From assembly GCA_008973525.1 (NCBI GenBank), contig WACJ01000521.1:1426001-1490000 (forward strand): a stretch of DNA of 64,000 bases, written 5' to 3'. Under the pieces are notes generated by a model. The model was not told where the DNA came from. It did no database searches and worked only from the letters and a program-made list of their open reading frames with translations. Below, piece after piece: positions 22,331 to 33,900 of this stretch. Made by a program: the position numbers and the translations under genes. This stretch comes from Stenopsyche tienmushanensis (lineage: Eukaryota > Arthropoda > Insecta > Trichoptera > Stenopsychidae). How positions within the stretch are numbered: the first letter of the stretch is position 1; each line of letters starts with the position of its first letter.

Positions 22331-24456
22331 TGTATTTTTCAGTCTACAAATTTATTGAGTGATACTTTATATCGATAAGAGAGCATATTGACTTCAGAAA
22401 TCCATTTTAGATGATAAGTCAATCGGTGAAATAAGGGTTAAACATCATTTATCGACGATAAAAAAATATATACACTAATCAATCATGTTTATCATACATT
22501 TTCTTATCGAGTCCTCAGAATCAATGTTGGTTTTGTGATATTCTCGAGTGGTATTTTAATTATTTTTTAAAAATATAAACCTCAAACCATAAAATTACAT
22601 CCTGTCGTCTGGCATAAAATAAGGATAATTATTTAAATTTAAATAAAACATAAATATAATTTAAATGTGTTTTATTAGCATATATTTTACTATTCGACAG
22701 GATATATTTATAGTCATTCTGCTTTATATGCAAAGAGATCCACCACTAAGCACGTACTTGGGGATCGAGCACTTAATTCGGAATTTGTTTGTATAGGAAA
22801 TAAATACTAATGGCAATGCATTATATGAATTTATGCGAGTTTAAATAAATAAATATTGTATCGGATACATCCTTGAAAACGTTGTGTACATTTGGAGGTT
22901 AAATGAAGGGGCACTGGAATACAAGGGCTTGCCATACATTCGACATATAAAAGAACACCTGGAAGGACACGTGCGCGCATTTTTTTTTATATACGCGTAC
23001 TTATTATATTAGGATTTATTCAATAAAAGCCCAAATTAAATTAAATCGATCATAAGATCCTGATGTTAACGTTTTTTAAATATGCTTTATTTTGACAGCC
23101 GTCATAACAACAATTTTATCGGGCAGCTTTTTGAATATTGTCGAGTATCGATCACGATCTTTCGATCAAAATAAGGTTTCTAGAACTCGAATCCTGATTG
23201 AAATTCGTTTGAAAATATTGATTGGACGGTTAAAATATCAGTTTTGATACTCACATGATGCTCGACGATCTCGTGAAAGCAATTACTTTCCTTAGTGCTC
23301 AGTCCTTTCTAAACAATCCAATTCCACACTATTTCACAGAAACGATACCGATTTACTGTATTTGAATAGAAATAATAAATCCACTAGAGTTATTCACTAT
23401 CGATTGTGGTTAAGTCGCGGCACTAATTTATTGTTTTCAATAAAGGGACACGCTCGAAGAGATACCCTGACGACGACTACCGGTCAACTGAATTGAAGGG
23501 AAAAATAGCGCCTCACTGCCGCGGCGGCGACTCCAAGTACTAATTTGACAACCGAATTGACGAGTTGCCATTCGATAAAAGTGTACTATTCAATGCGGAC
23601 GACGAAATTAAATATATTCCTATAAACCACAATATTATAATTTTGTATAAATATCATTCGAAAATGTTAGTGATTAGATAGAATTTGACATTAATTTTCT
23701 TTTTCTATATTATTTTTTTAAAACGAAAAATTATTAATATCATAGGCAATATTTTTTTTTTAAATTAAATTAATTAAAAAAAATCTATTTACACTAGTCA
23801 AATTTTAAACTCAATTATAATATTATTAAAGAATTATTGTTAAATGCATTTTGTCTTAGAACCGAGTGACAGAATACCAGTGTTGCCAACAACGGACGTT
23901 TCCCGCTTGGTCAGTAGGTAATCTGTAATTGAAAGATTAAAGTCATCCGGATCAAATTTAATGGTAACTAAATATATATGCATATTATAAACATCTTAAA
24001 AACCTGCATATTTAATAAATTTATCTATCTATTTATGGATACAAAAGATTCAGCTTCTATTATTGGCAAAGTTAAAATTGTGTGTTAAATCAAATATGAA
24101 TCATTTAGGCTTTTAATCTGAGCTCTTTTCTATCTATTTTAAATGCAGATTTGTCTGCATGTAAAATTATATTAAATCAACGGCTTGAAATTATGTAGTT
24201 TTACTATTTGAGCATTGATGAAATGATATACGGCCTTTCGATTGTGACGCTCTAAATTTGTTAGGTTATAGCAGTCATGCTGTTAAAGTAACATCTGTCA
24301 AATTTGTTGTAAATTATTTAATAGGATATGGCAATTCACCTTGGAAATTTATAGCTTTGAATAATGTGTGTAAATCATCTAATTTTATTTTCAAAATTAG
24401 TGCTTCGGTCGAGAAGCGTTTCATCAAATATTTATCGTTGATGAATGGATGAATAT
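22331..24456. other. AT-rich sequence without recognised genes
   Basis: Contains long A/T runs (23690-23850) and one ORF at 24258-24452 without features. A slightly GC-richer patch lies at 23440-23560. Confidence 0.4.
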
Positions 24457-24690
24457 ATGTGTGAATAGTCAGATTTGGGACGATACCAATCCACGCGAGA
24501 TACATCGGTACAAATGCATCCCGATAAAGTCACTGTTTGGTGCGGATTTTGGTTTGGCGAAATCATCGGTCCGTACTTGTTGCAAACAAAACGTCGATGA
24601 CAAGAGCTGCAGATGATAAGCAACTTCTTGCGGTCTAAAATGGACGATATGGATACTGACGGCATGTTGTTCCAGCGGGGACAGACAAAA
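24457..24690 (+). pseudogene. Mariner-like transposase fragment with VWCG block
   Basis: The plus strand reads SQIWDDTNPREIHRYK, then after a one-base frameshift MHPDKVTVWCGFWFGEIIGP. This is the region after the first catalytic Asp in the IS630/Tc1/mariner group, whose members usually show W-x-NPR and V-x-VWCG. The C-terminal counterpart of such a protein (PPRSCDLAPL/DFFLWGYLKS) lies at 42905-43300 in another copy. Confidence 0.75.
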
Positions 24691-25929
24691 ATGCCAAATA
24701 ATGTAAGCGAACAAGTTCTTCAATAAAATAATATTTATTTTATTTAACTTAATGCATTTAAATATTAAGAGAAAACATATTAAACAATAAAAACTTATGG
24801 ACAAATGAGGTAGACGCTTTTGTAAATACTTAAATTCTAGTTTTTAATTTAATTTATATAAATATTAAAGGGTTATATATGTAATCATATTACATCTATT
24901 TTGTACAATTCATTATTCGTGAGTGTATATATTTTTTTCACAAGAATGATAAAATTCTCTTATTTAATAATCACAGGTAGTACTTATTCTGTTTCTGCTA
25001 AAATTCTACGATCCATATAGAAATATTTCCATTAGATCTTTTAACAAATCGAGCAAATCGTAGACGACGACGATAATTAATGCGATATTTTAAGACGATT
25101 ACATAAATTGTCTTCCGGATTATTTTTCATATGATCCCAGTTACGCTTAAAAACATGTTTTTATAAAAAAAAAAAAATTTAAATCATCGGAAACAGTGCG
25201 GAATATGGATATACATTTTTGTGTTTTTAATGAAACAATTTATGCTAATCCAAATAAAATATAATACAATAACTATTGTCTCTAATGACAATAATGTTTT
25301 GCGTTATCGAATGGAATATGTGAATTTTAAATATGCAATCAGTCTCACTATCTTAAACTTATAAAATTATTATAATAAATGTTTCATAATTTAAAATACG
25401 GCTATTAAAATAAATTAATAATTAGCATACAAAATGATATATAAATTAACAATTTTTACAATGCATTTTTTATTTACTAAATTACTAAAAATAAGTCAAA
25501 ATTATTCGTTAAATATTAATTACTATATTACGCTTTATACAGTTTTATACTATTAATGTTAAATATTAATATGGTAGTTTATTAAAATAAATAAATATTA
25601 AAATTTCTGGTATTATGGAATGTGCTGTGAGAATATTTAGTTTATAAAAAAGGATAAATACTCTCTCGAGGCTTAATTACTATCTATAATTTTGTATTAA
25701 TTGCTTAACAAATTTTATAGCGTAGTTCGACTCGGTTAATCAGAGAAACAGTTGTGATAAGTATAAGAATGCACCCTGTACAACACGTCTTACTTGGCCT
25801 TTCCTGGTATACAATATCGGTATAGTCCTTTTTTTAAATTTCATTAAGATATTGAAGTTATGGCTTGGATTCGGACGATCACTCGACTCTATTAAGGAAT
25901 CAAAATAGTTTTGGGATGAAATTAAAGAA
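24691..25929. other. AT-rich sequence without recognised genes
   Basis: Very AT-rich, with homopolymer tracts. Nothing identified. Confidence 0.4.
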
Positions 25930-26225
25930 GTAATCGGAGCTCTATAAACACATCAGAGTTACCAAAATACACGTCTTGGGAAAATTCCATGATGATATAA
26001 TCAACATGATGACGAACAACAAAAGTGCTACCGAACTTCAATCAAGAGTTCAATTTTATAAACAGTTTATAGCAAACGTAGAACTAAATAGTGTCGTATT
26101 GGGCTCGAGAAAGAAATGAGAGACTGAAGCATTATTAAATCTTTTCTACAAGATGAAAATTACTACTATAAAGTGCATGCAATTAATTCAGAAATCCATA
26201 TGTGAGTTCTGCATCCGATTAGCCC
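25930..26225 (+). pseudogene. Degenerate ORF of unknown origin
   Basis: One frame stays open from about 25940 to 26225 apart from a single TGA. It reads LYKHIRVTKIHVLGKFHDD, passes through NKSATELQSRVQFYKQF, and after the stop gives ETEALLNLFYKMKITTIKC. Amino-acid use looks protein-like amid AT-rich surroundings. I do not recognise the family; it may be a transposon or retrogene relic. Confidence 0.3.
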
Positions 26226-27683
26226 TAAAGTTTTTAACATCCGATTAACTTATTATTCCGTGAGAATCAAACAAAAATTCGAATGTATGAACTAATTAAA
26301 ATTGGGTATGCGGTTAATTTATATGCAATAGAAAAGGGGGCAAGAGATATACCAGAGAAATTTCCACAAGCTGCTTTTGAAAGTGAGCGTTATGTACATT
26401 GAAAGAGACGACTTAAACTTACATCTGGATTACAGATCCCGGGAACTGCTCCAGTTCATTCTGTTGAACAATGAACCCGGTATCCGTACGGTGAATCCAT
26501 GAATACGACGTTTGTCTCTGTGGCGCTGGAGACAGGTTTTAAGTGGTTGCAGCTCTTCGAAAAGTCGAACTCAGACAAGAATGGAGCGGAATCGTATCGT
26601 AGTCAGTGGACACATCCTTGGCCAATAACAGAAGAGCTCACGATCCTCAGCACGAGGGATCTTTGGATTCTGGGCACACTGGGCAATTGTTTAGAAATTT
26701 ATCAGCGTGCCAGAAATGGGAAGCATTACATAATATTTAATTGGAATTTAATAATTTAGATTTAATAAAAAACAAGCACGAAAACAAATGGTTCCTAGAC
26801 GATATGGAATATAACTACACATTTAGGTACAACGTGGAAACCATTTTTACACAAACACGCTTTTTATAATTAGCATAGAACATAAATATTAAATACACTA
26901 AATGTCCTAACTTACATTGTACATATATAATATTTGAATGTGATTTATTTACAATACGGTATAAAATCAAATTTGTCATAAAGCTAATCTATATTAAATT
27001 GTTAAATTTACATACATTTTTAAAATATTAAAGCTTTTAGTGTGAACTCCTATACATATAAAAAAAATTGGCAATGTGACGTCGTCATGCGACAATTCTG
27101 AATCTCAATGTAAAAGCAAAAATATTTTTCTTATGATTGCACTGATGCTATTATGATATATTCATGTTAATAACGAGCAATCGTACAGTTCAATATGAAA
27201 TCATGTAGTCGTGGTAATGTTACATGTTATTGGCGAGTTGGCGTTAATCTGCAATGTAATTTGTTCGTATAGGTGAAAAATAGAAAGTATGTTTTATAAT
27301 TATAAGTTTTCATTATTTTTATTAATACAATTGACTTAGATATTACTTTGTTCATTTTTACTAACTTAAAGGAATTATATCGGTGTTATTGTTTTAAATG
27401 TGCAGACGTTTCCTATATTTCTAACTATATTAATACGCGGGTATATTTGCCATACGTTTAAGAATTTAATGCTACAATATTTTCTCAAATAATTCGGGCA
27501 TATTGCACTCCGTTGCGGCGTGAGAATTTGTTTGGATTCTTAAAATATCAGGAACGAGCACGAATGCATACAATTTTCCTATAAGCGACAATTTTAACTC
27601 GTATTGATGTCCTCCTATAATTTAACTTGCGTTTAAAAATACCCTGTGCAGATGAATAAAAATGAATATTTTTAATCTAACGT
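26226..27683. other. Downstream flank of Notum
   Basis: Contains an 86-codon ORF (26499-26759, plus) without features. Minus-strand AATAAA-like words occur near 27316 and 26945, but none can be tied to the Notum transcript end. Confidence 0.35.
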
Positions 27684-27933
27684 TTAATTCGATTGTTGAG
27701 TGAGAAGATTTAGTAGTTCCGCATGTTCCATGTTATTTAGCGTTTGCATATCCACGCCGAGCGCTTGTGCTACGCTTTCCATTTCTAAACCAAAACTCTT
27801 CAGCATGTCCATAAAGTGGACTTCTTCCCCGGTATAAGGATCCACGAGTCTCGGACAAGAATGATTGCATTGAGGCCAACTACATCTTTCTATATGTCGA
27901 TGTTCACAGCCAGATCCAGTTGTTTTGAAGCCT
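27684..27933 (-). CDS. Notum: Notum exon 9, C-terminal exon with stop
   Basis: The acceptor is tttttcag at 27934-27935. Codes for the Cys-rich tail, CEHRHIERCSWPQCNHSC, then DPYTGEEVHFMDMLKSFGLE, and ends at TAA (27684-27686). Vertebrate Notum has the same Cys spacing and the same helical ending. Confidence 0.93.
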
Positions 27934-30900
27934 CTGAAAAATATACATTTTGATATAATTTCAATTGATTTATTATAATTGATATTTTTACAGATTTCAC
28001 GACCAATAGTACACAGGGTGTGGCAGGGAAATTATTAATCCTCCACATTCCCTATCGAGATGTCGAGACGATGAGATCGTTACCCAATGGGTGAGCATTC
28101 TAAATGCTTTCAATATCGAGTGAACAAAGAGTTGAATGTATGATACAGATTATGATTGCATTGTAGTATTTTTATGTTTATTACCGTATTAACGATCGCT
28201 GTTGTCTCATTTGCCTTTCCATTAGTTGATGTTTATTTGGTTCGATTTTTTCCTCGTCCACATTCTTAGTTTCTACAATGACTGCATTGACGAGTATTCC
28301 GAATGTGTCGTTGTTTCGATTCCCCGTTTGGGGCAGGTGTTGAATGGAAAATTTGTTTTTGTTCCTCACGTGGCGTCTGAAATTCTGGCCGCTGTGATTG
28401 TTGCATCTCTGCTGCCATCGTCTATTTGGTTGGAATCTTTGGTTGTGTCTGAAATTGTTTTCGTCCAAACAATTTTGAATGTTCCCTCTTCTGCGATTCT
28501 GCTTGTTGTTGTTCTTGGGATTTGGTCTGCGATTTCCGCTGTTGTCTATGTTATTTTTTCTTCTTTGGCTGCTAATCCTCAGTTGTTGTAGTCTTGAATT
28601 ATTTCGATTGTTCATCCAAATATCCTGATTATTATTTTCTGTAAAATTTAAATCTAATTTGAATGTTTTCAAATACGAACATACAAATGAATCTATGCTT
28701 AAACTAACCATTTTTATTTTTAACTTTATTTCTTTCCCTTTTGATAGCCGCACCATTATCTTTGTTATTTTTATCATCAATTTTTTTCCTCCGCCTCCTT
28801 CGATTCTGATTTCTCATCTGTTTATTTGATTCAATTTGTCTGTTAACATTAGATTTATGCTTATTTACATTGGTTCCTGAAATTTTACTAAAATTTTGAT
28901 TTCCTCCGGATTTAACCAATTTTCTAGCTGGTTTGCCATTTGAAGAGTTTGAAATTGTCAAATGATTTCTGTAAACAGAACACGATTGTCATACAATTGT
29001 AAAATATTAATTTAACATACACAAGTCAACTTAATTAAATATTGATTTTACTTGGATTGTTTCTTCGTAGTAGCCAATTCCCAACATCTGAGGGCTTGAG
29101 CGATTGTAACATCATCGACACTTACATGGAGCCAATCACGTTTCGTCAGCACAGAATGTGAAACACACGATGGTGCAAATACTGCATTAACATCTCGGAA
29201 CGAGGCTCGAAGAGCATTTCCCATACGATGTATGTAATCCCATTGTTGTGGTGTTACAGGTGCTCCGACGTTATCAGCCGTCATTTGTGCTTCATCGAAT
29301 AACCATTGAAATACAAACAATGGTGCTGCAAAGAGTAATTGAAATTTTAAATTATTAATAGAACTTGTGAATATCCTTTATAAATAATACTAATCTAAAT
29401 AGAATAATTAGAAAAAAGGCTTATTGTATTTTGTTTTTATATTTATATATTACAGGCCACGTAGAAGAGCTGCTTCGTCCAGATCAAGAGTGCCATCGGT
29501 CTTCTATTAGTACATTGTGATTGATACAAACTGAAGTCACGATCCTCAGTCATGAGGAACACGTCGCAAAAAATATGCAGTATTTAGGAGTCATGTTACA
29601 TTACCTCTGAGAGTTGGATATGTTCTGTAGCCAAAGTAGCACCTCCAGGGTTCATCTTGATATAGATCAACGCAACGTTTTGGTAGTGATCCTTGCCATA
29701 AAGAATAACCTTTTTTAATAGCATCTACAGGAGGCAAAATACTAGGACTAAACGTTGATTTGCTATATTAAAGTAAAAAAAGTATTAATTAGTAAACTAG
29801 ATAAATTTATAAAAAAAAAAATTATTAATGGCGATATGATAACTAACCTAAAGGGCGTTCTATCCAAAAACCAACCAGAATCTGAAATTCCTCTTACGGT
29901 AATATGTTTTAATCCAAGTTCATTGTGAAGGAGGTGTTGCACTGGGTCTAAATTGATAATCACCCCGGTGCCCCCCGCACTTGAACCGGCAAAAATTAAT
30001 TGTGTAGAGTTTTCTAATCCCAGCGCTATTAAGTCTTTTATCACCTGAAATTTTTAATAGTTATCTATTGTACACTATAAATGAAATACATTTGTATATA
30101 ATACAGGGTGCGGCGGATTTTAAAAATGTATGTATAGAGATATTTAAAAACAGTCTTCTGCATGATTGTTATCAAACGAGCTTTCTCTGCCGCACCCTGT
30201 AATAATGTATATTATTGTTTAGCACGTTGAATAAATTCTAAATTATTTTGTAGCCGAATAAAATACCTGAAGAACGATAAGTTTCCCCATGAAATGAAAT
30301 GAATCTTTTCCGATTGTCAACGGTGATGTTGTTCCAGACCATGTATCACTGCTGCAATATGGAACGACGACGTGATTTGCGCTGTGCCAAAAAGGATTTT
30401 CGGTAGGATTCGGTGATAAAATTCCACCCACTAAAAAAATATATATATATTTAATATTTTTTGATGTATTTTAAATGTATTCAAAATGAATGTGCGCATG
30501 TTTATGAGATCAAAATTTATTTTATGTACCGTCTCGACTATCAGGCCACTGCGAAGAAGTCATAAGATGGCGTAGTCTTAACCAGCGGTTTCTGCATGAT
30601 TGTTTGTCGAAGCAGTACCAGCCGCCTTCTAAGAAAACTATCCAAACCGGACTTCCTGTCAATGATTTTCTTAGGTAAAATCTATAATAAATGTATAGTG
30701 ATATATTCATTAATCTTGCTTTGAAACAATTTAAATTTATGTGTGAGCGCAGCTATAAATTATTTTCAAAGGATGTCTGTGGTATAAATATAAATTCTTC
30801 AATATTGAGCCAATAGAAAATGTGAAATTTGGATTATATAATAATTTCATGAATTTTTATTTTAATTGTTCTTTCAATTTTTTCGTTAATATATTCAGAT

Positions 30901-33900
30901 TGGACCCCAAAAACAGTATTTAACCAGACCAATACTTTCTTCATCCCTTTATTGATACATTTTATAATATACTAGCCGATACCCAACGCGCTGCCGCCAC
31001 AAAAGTAATAATTCTAAAAATATCGTTTGTCGGTTTTATTATGAATATGAAAAAACATTGATTTTTATATATAAGATCTACTGTAAGTTAATTGTACTAT
31101 ACCTATATTATTTGAGAAAGTGCAAACAATAAGTTGGCTAAGTTTTATCGCAATCAAATGAACGGTATGGCAGCGCATTAAATACGGACAAACAAACATT
31201 GATTTTTATATATTAGACTATGCCTATGATATACATACATTATAATATTCTTTAATTAGTTTTCCGTCAATATTTATTAAATACCCAATCTTTCCAAAGT
31301 AACCCCACGCCACCATAATAATATGATTTCATTAAATATTGCGCCCAAGTGGGGCGCTGTAAGACGACTATTTCATTTGGATTATTAATGTAATGAATTT
31401 ATTCTCGATATTCATAGTAAATTTTGGGCGGTCCGGTCTTTTCCTGTCGTTTAAAGCCTCGGCCTCCTGGTGTTTTCTATTGGTATAATGCACCCCGCTT
31501 AAAGGAAATCTTCAGTTTTTTTTCAACAATATCCCCAATTGAAAAGCCTTTTATAGTGTAATTATAAATACAGTGAAACCTCGATTTTACGTTTTCCAAG
31601 GGACCCTGAAAAAAAACGGTAATTGCGGGAAACGGTGAATGCGGGAAAGCTTCAAATAATAATAGTTTGACGGGACTATAAAAAATGAACGGTCCATCCG
31701 GGAAAACGTATTATGCGGGAACGGTTTATCGAGGTTCCACTGTACTAGATTTGTCTGTTATTTTTATTATTTTTCCTTACGTTTGTATTAATCCTTCGCA
31801 GCATTTTTGGTGAATTTCTTGTCATTAACCTTTTTTTTAATATTTCATATATTTTTACATCTTTATGAATATATTTTATTAAATATGAATCCTTGTAATT
31901 TTGCCGTATGTGATATTTCATAAAAGAATTGCTAAGATACATGGAATATTATACAGCTTTCCATTCAAGCGGATATTTTCGGAATCGAAGGTTGAAGTCG
32001 AGGCTTGATCACACACTGCAAGTGATTAGGCGACTCTTCTCTGTTGTTTAGTCATTTTATATAGCACTAGTGATTACCCGGCATGCGTTGCAATGCCACG
32101 CCTCGCATAACAAACTGCGTACACAAACAATATTTTTACTATGCCTATGTTATTTCCGGAAGTGTAAACAATAAGTGGACAAAGTTTTATCGCAATCGGT
32201 CGAACGGTATGGCAGCGCATTAAATACGGACAAACAAACATTGTTTTTTATATATTAAACTATGCCAATCCTTAGCAATAATTAATGTTTTTCTTTCGCG
32301 GTATACTATTGTTGATTTCTTGCTGATTTTTTTATTTGTTCTGGAAAATGCTTTCAATTTGTCAAGATAGTCCCTGTCAAGTAGCATTTCAATTCCAATA
32401 ATTAAGACAAAGCTCGTATTCGCACCAAACCGAGTGGTGAGCGAGAGTCGCATTTTGAGTTGCGGCATCAAATCATATGGTGAGTGAGAGTCACCTCTCG
32501 AGTGCAAAGTGTTAATTAATAGTAGACAACCCGGACAGTGAAAAATAAATTAAATTACTTAGCTGTTGAATTGGGTTTATACTCGTTGTAAATAATATAA
32601 TAAATCGGATGCTTGTGTAAGCCATAAATATTATATAATATTCTGTGTTAGGAAAATCTCAAAGGAAAATGTAGCAGGGTACAAAAGGTGATTTTAAAGA
32701 TATGCCTCAGACGTATACAAAGGCAGTAAGCCTTGCAAGGCCTTTGTAAGCCCGACACCTGCATTGTGCTTTACAGAAAGCTTTCGTTTAAAAAAGAGCA
32801 ACAGTTTCTGCATCAAAAGATACAAAGCTGGTATCTTTGCATAATGTTAGTTTAACGAGGAAAGGTATCGCATCTGGGAAATTTCCTACGTCCCCTTTAA
32901 TTAATTGAATTAAACGTATCCTTTATGCGGACCTCGGCTTTCGAGGATTAATGGCTAAAAAATGAAAGCCTTAATGTCGCGATAAAAAACAAAACTCTGG
33001 CTAAATTTATTAAATTGTCCGGCTCGCGCTGGTATTGTGCGGTAATTTCGGGTCCAACGGGACTTCCGGGATATGAAAGCGTTCGAGATAGCGCAGTGCT
33101 ATGGTTTCCATTTTAGCACTGTTCGATATTTATATTTATGGCTCTTTGATAAAGCCGAAATAAGTAAGAAAGCACCGTCGCTACGAGGAAACCATTTTCC
33201 GATACGGAAGATGGAGAGTACTCCAGTTTCCATCTTGGGACGCGTAAATCGAAACCGTTCTTTCGCAGCGGCGACATAACTCGTAATGTGTAGCATTGAG
33301 ATTCAAATTTGAGCAAGCATATGTTGGATGCCACACATGAGCTTAAAAGTAAATTATCGGGCAGACCCCCCCCCAGGGGTCCTTTGTGCTTAAACATGAA
33401 TAAGTGTGATGATTTTTTTAAAACTTTTTTTGGCGTATTTATGAGGGTTCTTTGCCCATTAGCGACCCTTAACGACCTGAGAGTACATCCACGACATCGA
33501 GCCTTGAAATGAGTAAAAATAGAGAACTCGATTCATATGCAGATAATAAGGGATCTATTGAATTTTTTTATATACCATATAGCAGGTATATAAACTTACT
33601 TAATTTTAATGATAAATTGACGTTCATTGAGCCCAAACTATGTGTTGCGTGGATGAAATGGCATCCATACGAAATGACATCTGTCGTCCTACAAGTACAT
33701 TATGTCTAGTATAACGACATCTATCGTTTCTTGCGTGTGCACTTTTTTCCGTCCGCATAGAAGGTGGGGAGTCGTTGGTTAGCCTTGGCTGCGGGAAGAT
33801 GTCTTTCCCGCAGGTTGATAGCTGTAACCTTTCTCCATAAATAAAAAATGTTAAAATGATAGTATTCCTATCAGAACCCGACCAGGATCTACCGACTTTG

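Noticed and set aside
28226..28591. 121-codon plus-strand ORF with hydrophobic segments
   Set aside because: It is the exact antisense of Notum exon 8, whose Asn/Arg/Gln-rich codons read as Val/Leu/Ser on the other strand.
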